A DNA stretch of 64,000 nucleotides from Pararhizobium sp. YC-54 (lineage in GTDB: Bacteria > Pseudomonadota > Alphaproteobacteria > Rhizobiales > Rhizobiaceae), in NCBI RefSeq assembly GCF_025847205.1, contig NZ_JAOYTH010000011.1:62001-126000 (forward strand). The letters run 5' to 3'. A program made the position numbers and the translations under genes. The notes below the pieces were generated by a model that was not told the origin of the DNA, did no database searches, and saw only the letters and a list, made by a program, of their open reading frames with translations. Shown here one piece after another: positions 38,314 to 47,708 of the stretch (positions within the stretch are counted from its first letter, which is position 1; each line of letters starts with the position of its first letter).

Positions 38314-39504
38314 CTAACCATCCCACCCCTCCAGAAACACCACGCGCTCGACGCCTGCGAATTTGGCCAACCGCGCCAGTTCCGCTTCCAGCCGCTCCAT
38401 CCGGCCCGACGATGAGCGCACGCCCTTTTCCCACCAGAGCCGTTTGACGTTCAATGAACCGGTTTTGCGCTCCGCCTTCATATCGATGCGGCCGACGATG
38501 CGGTCGCCTTCGAGCAGAGGGAAGACATAGTAGCCATATTCGCGCTTCGGCTCGGGGACGAAAACCTCGATGCGGTAATAGAAGCCGAACAGGCGTTCGG
38601 TGCGGTTGCGATTGCGGATCAGCGGATCGAAGGGACTGAGCACGCGGATGCGGGCGGGCGGTTCGGTGAGGTCACCGAGATTATCCGGAAAACCGGCGAA
38701 GGCGTAGGAGAGACGCGGCTTTTCGCCATCGGCGGGCTCGATCGTCACCTCGGTCAGTTCGTCCCGGTGCTCCGCAACCCAGGCTTTGGCCTCGTCCGGC
38801 GAGATCAGGTCGAAGAACGCGGCGATTTCGCCGTGGGTGGCAAAGCCGAGCCGCTCGAGCGCTGCCCGGCAGGCCCAGTCGAGGAAGGCATCATGGCTGA
38901 CCTCCGGCTTATAATGATGGCCGGGAATGACACGTTCGGCGAGATCGTAGATCTTTTGGAAATTCTGGCGGCCGGCGATGGCGAGCTTGCCGGTATGCCA
39001 GTAATATTCAAGCGCCGTCTTGTTGGGATGCCAGTTCCACCAGCCGCCCGACTTGTGATCGGCGACCTTGAGGTCGCGTGACATCGCGGCGCCACCCTCG
39101 GCGATGCGCTGCAAAGTCTCTTCGAAGGTGCTGTCGAACCCTTCGCCATGCCATTTCAGCCAGCGCTCCCTCAGCACCGGTTCGCGCCGGGCAAACCGGT
39201 GCTTCCAGTAACGGAAAAATTCCGACGGCAGGATCGAGGCGTCGTGCGTCCAGTGCTCGAACAGCGCGCCGTCCTTTTCCAGAAGCTCGGTCAGGTGCTC
39301 GCGCCGGTAGGTCTGGTTGCGGGAAAACAGAATCTGGTGATGGGCGCGCTCGACGGTCGAGATGCTGTCCACCTGGACGAAACCGATCTCATGGATGAGA
39401 TCGAGCAGGCCCTGCTTGCCAAGCGCCCGGTTGGGGGCTGCGGCCAGGCCCTGCTTGTTCAAGAAGATGCGCCGGGCATCACTGTTGGAAACGAGAATCG
39501 CCAT
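38314..39504 (-). CDS. Winged-helix DNA-binding protein, YcaQ-type crosslink-repair glycosylase
   Basis: 396 residues of the HTH_42/AlkX family. The catalytic QVDSIS motif is near residue 39, followed by RAHHQILFSR. The C-terminal block ERLFGFYYRIEVFVPEPKREYGYYVFPLLEGDRIVGRIDMKAERKTG is characteristic. E. coli YcaQ unhooks DNA interstrand crosslinks, so a DNA-repair role is likely here. The gene stands alone on the minus strand. Confidence 0.9.
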   Translation of the reverse strand: MAILVSNSDARRIFLNKQGLAAAPNRALGKQGLLDLIHEIGFVQVDSISTVERAHHQILFSRNQTYRREHLTELLEKDGALFEHWTHDASILPSEFFRYWKHRFARREPVLRERWLKWHGEGFDSTFEETLQRIAEGGAAMSRDLKVADHKSGGWWNWHPNKTALEYYWHTGKLAIAGRQNFQKIYDLAERVIPGHHYKPEVSHDAFLDWACRAALERLGFATHGEIAAFFDLISPDEAKAWVAEHRDELTEVTIEPADGEKPRLSYAFAGFPDNLGDLTEPPARIRVLSPFDPLIRNRNRTERLFGFYYRIEVFVPEPKREYGYYVFPLLEGDRIVGRIDMKAERKTGSLNVKRLWWEKGVRSSSGRMERLEAELARLAKFAGVERVVFLEGWDG

Positions 39505-39617
39505 GGGGACAATCTAGGCGAATGTTCACACTTTGTTCAAGCCCAACCGGAACCCTATTTCCATCTGCAAGGAAATCGTCCTATAGAGCCTCGACATTGA
39601 AACGCGGGGGACGCGGA

Positions 39618-40298
39618 TTGGACATACGCTTCGCCAGTGCGTCGGTCAGCTTTGCCGGACGCGCGGCCCTTCAGCCGCTGACGCTGTCGCTCACCGAGCG
39701 TCGCATCGGCATTATCGGCCTGAACGGCTCCGGCAAAACCACGTTCGCGCGGCTGATCAACGGTCTGGTCAAGCCGACCGCCGGTCAGGTGACCGTCAAC
39801 GGGCTTGATACCGTCCGCGACGAGAGTGCGACGCTGGCCGCCGCCGGTTTCATCTTCCAGAACCCGCAGCACCAGATCATCATGCCGATCGTGCATGAGG
39901 ATATCGCGTTTGGGCTGAAGAATCGCGGACTGAAGGCCGACGAGATCGAGCGCCGGACGGTCACCGTGCTGGAAAGGTTCGGCATCACGCATCTGGCCAG
40001 GCGGCGTGTCCACGAACTCTCGGGCGGCGAGACGCAGCTGGTCGCCATTGCCAGCGTGCTGGTGACCGGCCCCGGAATTCTCATTCTCGACGAGCCGACC
40101 AACCAGCTGGACCTGAAGAACCGCCGTTTGGTGGAAAGTACGATTGGCGGGCTCGACGAACATACCATCGTCATCAGTCACGATCTGCCGCTGATCGAAC
40201 GATTCGACCGCGTGCTTCTGTTCCACGAGGGCAGGCTTGTTGCCGATGGGACGGCTGAGGAAAGCATCCGCGCCTATCATCAGGTGGCAGGATGCTGA
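39618..40298 (+). CDS. bioM: Biotin ECF transporter ATPase
   Basis: 226 residues of an ABC ATPase. Walker A GLNGSGKTT, Q-loop FQNPQHQI, signature LSGGETQ, Walker B ILILDEPTNQLD and switch ISHD are all intact. It powers biotin uptake with BioN and BioY. The start is TTG 39618 (LDIRFAS), with GGGGGA upstream. It overlaps bioN by 7 bases. Confidence 0.93.
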   Translation: MDIRFASASVSFAGRAALQPLTLSLTERRIGIIGLNGSGKTTFARLINGLVKPTAGQVTVNGLDTVRDESATLAAAGFIFQNPQHQIIMPIVHEDIAFGLKNRGLKADEIERRTVTVLERFGITHLARRRVHELSGGETQLVAIASVLVTGPGILILDEPTNQLDLKNRRLVESTIGGLDEHTIVISHDLPLIERFDRVLLFHEGRLVADGTAEESIRAYHQVAGC

Positions 40299-40912
40299 AC
40301 GGGCTGAATGTCGAGGGCACAACGCCGCTGCACCGGATGTCCGTGCGGGCAAAGCTCGCCATCCTCCTCTTCTGCGGGCTTGCGCTCTATGCGGTTTCCT
40401 CCCTCGTCATTCTCATCGCGGCCTTCGTCATCGCTGCCCTCATCTACTTCACCACCGGCCTTGCGTTTCGCGACGCCATGTCCCGCCTGAAACCCATCCT
40501 TTTCACCATCCTGATCCTTTTGATCGCGACCGCCTATCTCACCTCGTTGCGCGAGGCGGCCGAAGGCTTCTTCCGGCTGATGGCGATCGTGCTGTTTGCC
40601 GGCGCGGTGACGGCGACGACGGCGACCGGCGCCTTCATCGACGAAATCACCCGGCTGCTGCAGCCGCTCGATCGTCTCGGTCTGGTGCGGGCGGCCGATG
40701 TCGGGCTGGCCTTCGGGCTGGTGCTACGCTTCGTGCCGGACATCTTCAACCACTACCAGTTGATCCGCGAGGCGCACCGGGCACGCGGCCTGAAGGTCCG
40801 CCCGTTGACGATCCTTGCGCCGTTGATCATCCTGACGCTGAAGGACGCCGACACGATCGCCATGGCCATCGACGCGCGCGGCTTTCGGCGGCCGAGTGAA
40901 AAACGTCGCTGA
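40292..40912 (+). CDS. bioN: Biotin ECF transporter transmembrane coupling protein
   Basis: 206 residues with four to five TM helices in the first ~125. The two Ala-Arg-Gly coupling motifs of EcfT proteins appear as RARGL and DARGF in the C-terminal cytoplasmic part, where they contact BioM. It is translationally coupled to bioM. Confidence 0.93.
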   Translation: MLNGLNVEGTTPLHRMSVRAKLAILLFCGLALYAVSSLVILIAAFVIAALIYFTTGLAFRDAMSRLKPILFTILILLIATAYLTSLREAAEGFFRLMAIVLFAGAVTATTATGAFIDEITRLLQPLDRLGLVRAADVGLAFGLVLRFVPDIFNHYQLIREAHRARGLKVRPLTILAPLIILTLKDADTIAMAIDARGFRRPSEKRR

Positions 40913-40948
40913 CAACGCTGGGGCCTGCCCGCCTCTGAATTCCTTTCC

Positions 40949-40964
40949 GGCCCTGGCCGGACGC
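40949..40964. terminator. Hairpin between bioN and bioY
   Basis: Compact dyad TCCGGCC / GGCCGGA with a CT loop in the 84-base gap. Without a T-tract, it may reduce bioY read-through or only shape the mRNA. Confidence 0.3.
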
Positions 40965-40996
40965 ATGCATAAACACCGATAGACAAAGGACCTGTC

Positions 40997-41560
40997 ATGA
41001 CCACCAGAGACCTCGTTCTCATTGCCCTCTTCACGGCGATCATCGTCGTTCTCGGCCTCATCCCGCCGGTGACGCTCGGCTTCATTCCGGTGCCGATCAC
41101 GGCCCAATCGATGGGTGTCATGCTGGCGGGCTGCATCATCGGCGCCAAGCGCGGCGCGCTCGCCTATGTGCTGCTGGTGCTGCTGGTGGCGATCGGACTT
41201 CCGGTGCTTTCCGGCGGCCGTGGCGGACTGGCCGTCATCCAGGGCCCGACAGGAGGCTTCGTGCTTGGCTGGATCGTCGCCACATATGTCACCGGCCTGA
41301 TCGCCGAGCGGCTGGTCAAGGAAGGCCAGAGCGAGGCCAGGCAATTCGCCGGTTTCTTCATCGCCTCCATCGTCGGCGGCATCGGCGTGCTCTATGTTAT
41401 CGGCATGCCATGGGTGACAGCAGTCACCGGCACACCCCTTTCAGCCGTCGCCACCGGTTCGCTCGCCTTCATTCCGGGCGATATCGTCAAGGCCGTGATT
41501 GCAACGCTGGCAGCACGGGCTGTTCTGGCCGGTTATCCGCTGCTGCACGCACGCGCCTGA
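40997..41560 (+). CDS. bioY: Biotin transporter substrate-binding protein BioY
   Basis: 187 residues with six TM helices and the conserved SGGRGGLAVIQGPTGGFVLGWI loop that shapes the biotin site. In rhizobia the order is bioMNY, as here. GGACCTGTC precedes the ATG. The MDR gene starts 7 bases after the stop, so it may be carried on the same message. Confidence 0.95.
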   Translation: MTTRDLVLIALFTAIIVVLGLIPPVTLGFIPVPITAQSMGVMLAGCIIGAKRGALAYVLLVLLVAIGLPVLSGGRGGLAVIQGPTGGFVLGWIVATYVTGLIAERLVKEGQSEARQFAGFFIASIVGGIGVLYVIGMPWVTAVTGTPLSAVATGSLAFIPGDIVKAVIATLAARAVLAGYPLLHARA

Positions 41561-41566
41561 GCGCCG

Positions 41567-42559
41567 GTGGCGGATCATCTTGCAGCCCTCGTGGCAGATT
41601 ATGGCAGGCCGGAGCATGTGATCCGGCTTGCCAAACGCCCCCGCCCGGCGCCTGAACCCGGCATGGTTGAGATCGCCGTCGAACGCGCGGCGATCAATCC
41701 ATCCGACCTGATCCCGGTGACGGGCGCCTACAGCAACCGCACCGTTCTGCCTTTTGTCCCCGGTTTCGAGGGCGTCGGAACTGTCAGCCGCGTTGGAGCC
41801 GGTGTCACCGGCCTGAAACCCGGCGACCGCGTGTTGCCGCTCGGTACAAGCGGCCTCTGGCAGACCTATCTGCAGCGCCCCGCAGAATGGTGCTTTACTG
41901 TCCCGAACGATCTGTCGATCGAACAGGCAGCGACAGCCTACATCAATCCGATGACCACCTTGCGGCTGATTGCGGCGTTGAAGGACCATTTCGGCGGCTC
42001 TTCAGGGCTTGCGGGCCGCAGGATCGGCGTCACGGCAGCCGGTTCAGCAATCGGCAGGATGCTGTTGATGGCGCTGACGTCCGAGGGAGCAGAGGTGACC
42101 GCCATAGTTCGCAGCGAGGGCGCGGCTGCTCGCTTGCCTCCGCTACCAGGCCTTCAAACGCGCGTGACCGGGCAACAGCCCATCGGCAGGGATATCGTTT
42201 TCGACGCGGTGGCCGATGCGGTCGGAGGTGACGCAGGCGATGGCCTGCTCCGGGACAATCTGCCGGCGGGTGGCGTGTTTCTGCAATATGGCGCGCTCAG
42301 CGGCAGACCGATTGCACAAGGTGCCATCTCGGCACGGGCGGATGTGCGCTTTGCCTTTCTCTGGCTGCGGTCCTTCGTTCATTCCGCAGGAAGGCAAGCG
42401 CTTGCAAGCGCGCTTGCGCAATGCTTTGACGGTGTGCGCGAGGGCACGCTTGCAAGCGGCATTGCCGCCACCTATCCGCTGTCTCGCCTCAGCGAGGCGA
42501 TCGCCCATCAAAACGCCCCGGACCGTCGCGGCAAGGTACTGATCGACCCGCGCTGTTGA
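41567..42559 (+). CDS. Zinc-independent MDR (alcohol dehydrogenase/quinone oxidoreductase-like) protein
   Basis: 330 residues. The N-terminal GroES-like domain (ERAAINPSDLIPVTGAY, FEGVGTVSRVGAGV) precedes a nucleotide-binding domain with VTAAGSAIGRMLLM. It resembles trans-2-enoyl-CoA or quinone reductases of the MECR type. The substrate is unknown. GTG 41567 is the start, 7 bases after bioY; cotranscription does not prove a biotin role. Confidence 0.85.
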   Translation: MADHLAALVADYGRPEHVIRLAKRPRPAPEPGMVEIAVERAAINPSDLIPVTGAYSNRTVLPFVPGFEGVGTVSRVGAGVTGLKPGDRVLPLGTSGLWQTYLQRPAEWCFTVPNDLSIEQAATAYINPMTTLRLIAALKDHFGGSSGLAGRRIGVTAAGSAIGRMLLMALTSEGAEVTAIVRSEGAAARLPPLPGLQTRVTGQQPIGRDIVFDAVADAVGGDAGDGLLRDNLPAGGVFLQYGALSGRPIAQGAISARADVRFAFLWLRSFVHSAGRQALASALAQCFDGVREGTLASGIAATYPLSRLSEAIAHQNAPDRRGKVLIDPRC

Positions 42560-42622
42560 AAACACAGCAAACGCCCTACCTATGCCATGGACCTCGAACC
42601 CCCGAAGCCATAGGTTCCCGCC

Positions 42623-43549
42623 ATGACCACGATCCTGTTCGAAAACCCGATCTTTCTGGAACACAAGGTTCCCGAAGGCCACCCGGAGCGGCCCGACCGG
42701 CTGAAGGCGCTCAATCTGGCGCTGGAGCATGAGCGGTTTTCGCCGCTCACGCGACTTGAGGCGCCGCAGGGCAACGAGGATTTTGTGCTGCTTGCCCATC
42801 CCGAACAGCACCTGCGCACGGTCATGTCCGCCATTCCCGAGGACGGCATCAACGCCCTTGAGGCCGATACCTATGCCAGCCCTGCCAGCCTGCAGGCCGC
42901 GTTGACCGGCATCGGCGGTGCGGTCGCTGCCGTCGATGCCGTGTTTTCCGGCAAGGCCGATAACGCCTTCGTCGCTTCGCGCCCGCCCGGGCACCACGCC
43001 GAAAAGAACAAGGCGATGGGCTTCTGCTTCTTCAACAACATCGCCATCGCAGCCCGCCATGCGCAGCGCAAACACGGCGCCGAACGGGTCGCCATCGTCG
43101 ATTGGGACGTGCACCACGGCAACGGCACGCAGGATATTTTCTGGGACGATCCGTCGGTGCTGTTCTGCTCGACGCACCAGATGCCGCTTTATCCCGGCAG
43201 CGGCGCCAAGACCGAGACGGGGGCGGGCAACATCGTCAACGCGCCGCTTTCGCCCGACACCGGCAGCGAACATTTTCGCGAAGCGTTCAAGTCGCGCATC
43301 CTGACGGCGCTCGACGACTTCCGCCCGGATTTCATCCTGATCTCCGCCGGCTTTGATGCCCACTACCGCGATCCCCTGGCGCAGATCAATCTCGTCGCCG
43401 ATGATTTCGACTGGGCGACAGGCCGGCTGCTCGATGCCGCCGGCAAGACCGCCAACAACCGTATCGTCAGCCTGCTCGAAGGCGGCTACGATCTTCAAGG
43501 GCTGGCCGAATCGGCCGGGACCCACATCTACCGCCTGATGAGAGGATGA
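42623..43549 (+). CDS. Histone-deacetylase-family (acetylpolyamine amidohydrolase-like) protein
   Basis: 308 residues of the class II HDAC-like family. Active-site blocks: [20 protein letters not shown] (His pair), [11 protein letters not shown] (zinc Asp and His), [12 protein letters not shown] (zinc Asp) and [12 protein letters not shown]. Bacterial relatives deacetylate polyamines or other small substrates. It overlaps xseB by four bases (ATGA). Confidence 0.93.
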   Translation: MTTILFENPIFLEHKVPEGHPERPDRLKALNLALEHERFSPLTRLEAPQGNEDFVLLAHPEQHLRTVMSAIPEDGINALEADTYASPASLQAALTGIGGAVAAVDAVFSGKADNAFVASRPPGHHAEKNKAMGFCFFNNIAIAARHAQRKHGAERVAIVDWDVHHGNGTQDIFWDDPSVLFCSTHQMPLYPGSGAKTETGAGNIVNAPLSPDTGSEHFREAFKSRILTALDDFRPDFILISAGFDAHYRDPLAQINLVADDFDWATGRLLDAAGKTANNRIVSLLEGGYDLQGLAESAGTHIYRLMRG

Positions 43550-43818
43550 CCATGACCACTACCGCGCAAACTGGGGGCCCCCAGATCGACGTATCCGCCC
43601 TCTCCTTCGAAAAAGCCGTCGAGGAACTCGAAGCCATCGTTTCGGCACTCGAACGCGGCGACGTGGCGCTCGACAAGTCGATCGAGATCTACGAGCGCGG
43701 CGAAGCGCTGAAGAAACATTGTGAAGCGCTATTGGGTGCCGCCGAAAACCGCATCGAGAAGATCCGGCTCGACCGGGCAGGGAAGCCGCAAGGCGTCGAG
43801 CCGCTCGACGGAGAGTGA
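43546..43818 (+). CDS. xseB: Exodeoxyribonuclease VII small subunit
   Basis: 90 residues: [44 protein letters not shown] is the two-helix XseB core. It partners XseA, which is outside the window, in single-strand DNA degradation. The start overlaps the HDAC-like gene; a second Met at 43552 is possible. Confidence 0.96.
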   Translation: MTMTTTAQTGGPQIDVSALSFEKAVEELEAIVSALERGDVALDKSIEIYERGEALKKHCEALLGAAENRIEKIRLDRAGKPQGVEPLDGE

Positions 43819-43830
43819 GCGGCTCCCAGT

Positions 43831-44181
43831 CTACAGCGCGATGACCGTTCTGATTTCGTCGTAGCCTGCATGCAAGCCGGTGGCATCGTGTTCGATCAGT
43901 CCGGCCTTGGACAGAATCTCCACGTCCTCGTGAACACGCCGGTAGTCCCTGCCCAAGCTACGCGCCAGAGCGGCAATGCTGGCTTGGGGATGGCGGCGCA
44001 GATGACGGAGCAACTCAAGCCGCTTTGTCGTCATTGTCTGTGACAGCGCATCCCAATTCACGAAGGTCAGATGATCTTCGGAAACGGCTTCTTCGTTTTC
44101 CGCGCGATGCCATGCATCCGCGACCCTCTTTTCCAGGTCGTCAAAAGAACCGCCAATATGGAGCTGCACATCCTTGCTCAT
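43831..44181 (-). CDS. Winged-HTH protein, probable TumA-type antitoxin
   Basis: 116 residues. The helix-turn-helix ASIAALARSLGRDYRRVHEDVEILSKAGLIE is near residues 66-98. The N-terminal ~50 residues (GGSFDDLEKRVADAWHRAENEEAVSEDHLTF) probably contact the toxin. The start overlaps the TumE-like stop by four bases. A palindrome upstream of the pair suggests autoregulation. The antitoxin role is inferred from family and order. Confidence 0.75.
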   Translation of the reverse strand: MSKDVQLHIGGSFDDLEKRVADAWHRAENEEAVSEDHLTFVNWDALSQTMTTKRLELLRHLRRHPQASIAALARSLGRDYRRVHEDVEILSKAGLIEHDATGLHAGYDEIRTVIAL

Positions 44182-44468
44182 ATCCGCTCTCCTCTTTCTT
44201 TCTCGACGTCCAGCCGGAAATCGGCAAGCAGCTTTTCAATGGAGACAAACACGTAACTTTCTTCGCGGTCACCATAGTGGCGGTGGTCGCCCTTGCCGCG
44301 TTCATTGTCGTATCCAACAATTCTCTCGCCCGGCCGGCCGTAAAACAGAGAATATTTGAGAAAGTGGGACGCTGGCGGAACGGATACAGGCACGCGCCAA
44401 ACCTTGACCTCAAGGATCGCACCGTCTTGAAAAATCAGGCGATCGCGAATGATCAATGCCGCTTTCAT
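44178..44468 (-). CDS. TumE-type toxin (DUF6516-like)
   Basis: 96 residues starting MKAALIIRDRLIFQDGAILEVKVWRVP, with the central HFLKYSLFYGRPGERIVGYDNERGKGDHRHYGDREESYVF, the pattern of TumE-like toxins. An in-frame ATG at 44495 lies inside the operator palindrome and is less likely. It is upstream of, and coupled to, the HTH antitoxin. It is thought to act as a minimal nucleotidyltransferase- or nuclease-like toxin, but the activity is not proven. Confidence 0.78.
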   Translation of the reverse strand: MKAALIIRDRLIFQDGAILEVKVWRVPVSVPPASHFLKYSLFYGRPGERIVGYDNERGKGDHRHYGDREESYVFVSIEKLLADFRLDVEKERGERI

Positions 44469-44489
44469 CGCTCGAAATATGTCATGAGG

Positions 44490-44511
44490 CGCCATATGGC
44501 GTCAAGCGCCA
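44490..44511. promoter_or_regulatory. Operator of the TumE/TumA-like module
   Basis: Perfect 12-bp palindrome CGCCATATGGCG (44490-44501) and an overlapping second dyad TGGCG/CGCCA (44497-44501 and 44507-44511), upstream of the toxin start. Several half-sites in a row are typical for cooperative toxin-antitoxin repression. Confidence 0.6.
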
Positions 44512-44592
44512 TAGATATTGGAAAGAACGGCTGGAAGTTTTGACGCTGCAGACTTACCTTAAAGGTGACTTGAACCGACGAGGATCAGCCCC

Positions 44593-45516
44593 ATGAGCTT
44601 CTTTCCCGGACCAGACCCCGTAGCCGGCGATGCGCCGGCATGCGATGCGATCGAGCATCTGATCATTCCGCGCACCAGCGATATCGGCAATCTGCAGGTG
44701 CGCCGGGCGCTGCCGACAGCAAAGCGCCGGCTGGTTGGGCCGTTCATCTTCTTTGACCGGATGGGACCTGCCTTGCTGAAAGCCGGGCAGGCGCTTGATG
44801 TGCGGCCGCATCCGCATATCGGGCTCTCGACCGTCACTTATCTGTTCGACGGCGAAATCAAGCATCGCGACAGTCTTGGAACCGAAATGGTCATCTCGCC
44901 CGGCGACCTCAATCTGATGACGGCCGGACGCGGCATCGTGCATTCGGAACGGTCGCCGGAAAACCTGCGCGGCAAGCCGCAATCCATCTCCGGCCTGCAG
45001 ACATGGCTCGCCCTGCCCGACCAGTATGAGGAGATCGCCCCGATCTTTGCCCATACCGAAAAGCGCGACCTGCCCTCCTTCAACGTGGACGGCCTGGAAG
45101 GCCGCGTCGTCATCGGCCAGTTCGAAGGCATGAAGTCGTCGGTCTCGGTGTTCTCAGATACGATCTATGTCGATCTCAGGATAGAACCCGGCAAGAGCGC
45201 GCCGTTCGCGGCGCAGTGGGAAGAGCGGGCGCTCTATATCCTCGAGGGCGAGGCGATCATTGCCGGCGATCATTTTGCCGACAATCAACTGCTGGTTTTC
45301 CGGGCCGGCGACGCGATTACCGTCAAAGCCGGCCCATTGGGCTGTCATGTCATGCTGTTCGGCGGGGCTGCCCTTGGCTCTGCCCGGCATATCTGGTGGA
45401 ATTTCGTTTCTTCCTCCAAGGAACGCATCGATCAGGCCAAGGAGGAATGGCGCACGGGCCGTTTCGACATCGTGCCGGGGGATGAAGAAGAGTTTATCCC
45501 TTTGCCGGAGCGGTAA
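44593..45516 (+). CDS. Pirin family protein
   Basis: 307 residues, bicupin. The metal-binding His/Glu of the first cupin lie in RPHPHIGLSTVTYLFDGEIKHRDSLGTEMVISPGDLNLMTAGRGIVHSER, the pirin signature. Some pirins are quercetinases or redox sensors; no specific role can be read here. It lies between the TumE/TumA module and dxs, in a place where xseB-dxs adjacency is common. Confidence 0.92.
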   Translation: MSFFPGPDPVAGDAPACDAIEHLIIPRTSDIGNLQVRRALPTAKRRLVGPFIFFDRMGPALLKAGQALDVRPHPHIGLSTVTYLFDGEIKHRDSLGTEMVISPGDLNLMTAGRGIVHSERSPENLRGKPQSISGLQTWLALPDQYEEIAPIFAHTEKRDLPSFNVDGLEGRVVIGQFEGMKSSVSVFSDTIYVDLRIEPGKSAPFAAQWEERALYILEGEAIIAGDHFADNQLLVFRAGDAITVKAGPLGCHVMLFGGAALGSARHIWWNFVSSSKERIDQAKEEWRTGRFDIVPGDEEEFIPLPER

Positions 45517-45657
45517 TCTTCGTTAAACTCCTTGTTTGCGCCGCAAGAAAACCCGTTTTTGCAATCCATAACGAAACTGTTTAAAGACGCGGTTCCCAGC
45601 GGACACCCCACTTGAAATCGCGTCTTTCCTTAAGACGTGAGAACGAAGGCCTTCAGC

Positions 45658-47595
45658 GTGACACAACTGCCAGTTAACCCTATGCCGGCGACCCCTCTTC
45701 TCGACCAGGTGACCTATCCTGAAGATCTGAAGAAGATTGACGACAAGGACATGCCGCAACTGGCAGCCGAGCTGCGCGCAGAGATGATCGACGCGGTGTC
45801 GCGCACCGGCGGGCATCTGGGTGCCGGTCTCGGCGTCGTCGAACTGACCATCGCCATCCACAAGGTCTTCAACACGCCGCATGACCGGCTGATCTTCGAT
45901 GTCGGCCATCAATGCTATCCGCACAAGATCCTGACGGGCCGCCGCGACCGTATCCGCACACTGCGCCAGGAAAACGGCCTGTCCGGCTTCACCCGCCGTG
46001 CCGAGAGCGAATACGATCCCTTTGGTGCGGCCCATTCATCGACCTCGATTTCCGCCGGTCTCGGCATGGCGGTCGCGGCCGATCTCTCCGGCGAGCATCG
46101 CAATGTCATTTCCGTCATCGGCGATGGCGCCATGTCGGCCGGCATGGCCTATGAGGCGCTCAACAATGCCGGCGCGCTCGATGCGCGGCTGATCGTCATC
46201 CTCAACGACAACGACATGTCGATCGCGCCGCCGACCGGTGCGATGAGCGCCTATCTGGCGCGCCTTGCCTCCGGCCGCACCTATATGGGCTTTCGCGACC
46301 TCGGCAAGAAACTGACCGCCTATCTCGGCAAGACCATCGACCGGGCGATCACCCGCGCCGTCGAGCATGCGCGCGGCTACGTCACCGGCGGCACGCTGTT
46401 TGAGGAAATGGGGTTTTACCATATCGGACCGATCGACGGTCATTCCTTCGATCATCTTTTGCCGGTGCTGCGCAATGTGCGCGACAATTCCAAGGGCCCG
46501 GTGCTGATCCATGTGGTGACGCAGAAGGGCAAGGGCTATCCGCCGGCCGAAGCGGCGGCCGACAAATATCATGGCGTCAACACCTTCGACGTCATCACCG
46601 GCGCTCAGGCGAAAGCCAAGCCGAATGCGCCGGCCTATACATCCGTCTTTGCCGAGGCGCTGACTCAGGAGGCAGGCTATGACGACAAGATCGTCGCCGT
46701 CACCGCCGCCATGCCGTCGGGAACGGGCCTCGACAAGTTCGCACTGGTGCACCCCTCGCGCTGCTTCGATGTCGGCATTGCCGAGCAGCATGCGGTGACC
46801 TTTGCCGCAGGCCTGGCTTCGGAAGGCTACAAGCCGTTCTGCGCGCTCTATTCGACCTTCCTGCAACGTGGTTACGACCAGGTGGTGCACGACGTGGCGA
46901 TCCAGGGCCTGCCGGTGCGCTTCCCGATCGACCGCGCCGGCTTCGTCGGCGCCGACGGACCGACGCATGCCGGTTCGTTCGACACCACCTATCTTGCCAC
47001 CCTGCCCGGCTTCGTCGTCATGGCGGCGGCCGACGAGGCGGAACTCAAGCATATGGTGCGGACCGCTGCGGCCTATGACGAGGGCCCGATCTCGTTCCGT
47101 TATCCGCGCGGCGAAGGTGTCGGCGTCGAAATGCCGGAGCGCGGCCAGATCCTCGAAATCGGCAAGGGCCGGGTGATGAAACAGGGCTCGAAGGTGGCGC
47201 TCTTGTCGTTCGGCACGCGTCTGGCCGATTGCCTGCTGGCCGCCGAGGACCTCGATGCGGCCGGGCTTTCGACGACCGTCGTCGATGCCCGCTTTGCCAA
47301 GCCGCTGGACCACGACCTGATCCGCCAGCTGGCGAGAAACCACGAGGTGCTGATCACCATCGAGGAAGGCGCTGTCGGCGGTTTCGGCAGCCATGTCCTG
47401 CAGTTCCTTGCCCATGAAGGCCTGCTCGACAACGGACTGAAGATCCGGTCGCTGGTTCTTCCGGATATCTGGATGGAACAGGCCAAGCCCGAGGCGATGT
47501 ATGCCAAGGCGGGCCTTGACCGTGCCGGGATCGTTTCGACCGTGTTCAGAACGCTCGGTCAGAAACAGCAGATCGGCTCAAGCGTCGCGGGCTGA
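45658..47595 (+). CDS. dxs: 1-deoxy-D-xylulose-5-phosphate synthase
   Basis: 645 residues of a transketolase-like TPP enzyme making DXP from pyruvate and glyceraldehyde-3-phosphate; entry to the MEP pathway. The TPP motif [34 protein letters not shown], the N-terminal [14 protein letters not shown], and the second-domain [12 protein letters not shown] are clear. GTG 45658 (MTQLPVN) with GAAGG upstream is the likely start; GTG 45637 is an alternative. It supplies ispH in the same window. Confidence 0.96.
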   Translation: MTQLPVNPMPATPLLDQVTYPEDLKKIDDKDMPQLAAELRAEMIDAVSRTGGHLGAGLGVVELTIAIHKVFNTPHDRLIFDVGHQCYPHKILTGRRDRIRTLRQENGLSGFTRRAESEYDPFGAAHSSTSISAGLGMAVAADLSGEHRNVISVIGDGAMSAGMAYEALNNAGALDARLIVILNDNDMSIAPPTGAMSAYLARLASGRTYMGFRDLGKKLTAYLGKTIDRAITRAVEHARGYVTGGTLFEEMGFYHIGPIDGHSFDHLLPVLRNVRDNSKGPVLIHVVTQKGKGYPPAEAAADKYHGVNTFDVITGAQAKAKPNAPAYTSVFAEALTQEAGYDDKIVAVTAAMPSGTGLDKFALVHPSRCFDVGIAEQHAVTFAAGLASEGYKPFCALYSTFLQRGYDQVVHDVAIQGLPVRFPIDRAGFVGADGPTHAGSFDTTYLATLPGFVVMAAADEAELKHMVRTAAAYDEGPISFRYPRGEGVGVEMPERGQILEIGKGRVMKQGSKVALLSFGTRLADCLLAAEDLDAAGLSTTVVDARFAKPLDHDLIRQLARNHEVLITIEEGAVGGFGSHVLQFLAHEGLLDNGLKIRSLVLPDIWMEQAKPEAMYAKAGLDRAGIVSTVFRTLGQKQQIGSSVAG

Positions 47596-47639
47596 ACGGC
47601 GGCAACTGTCACCGGCATCGATAAATCTCTCAAAAGCTG

Positions 47640-47665
47640 TGGCGGCAGTGCCCGTGTCACCGCCA
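47640..47665. terminator. Hairpin after dxs
   Basis: TGGCGG (47640-47645) pairs with CCGCCA (47660-47665) in the convergent gap between dxs and the OpgC gene; no T-tract. Confidence 0.3.
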
Positions 47666-47708
47666 GCCCTGCGCAGCATCGTTTCTGCGTCACCGATGGG
47701 CGCTCATC

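Noticed and set aside
39560..39617. BioR operator before bioM
   Set aside because: CTATAG near 39582 only loosely resembles the TTATCTATAA consensus; flanking bases do not match.
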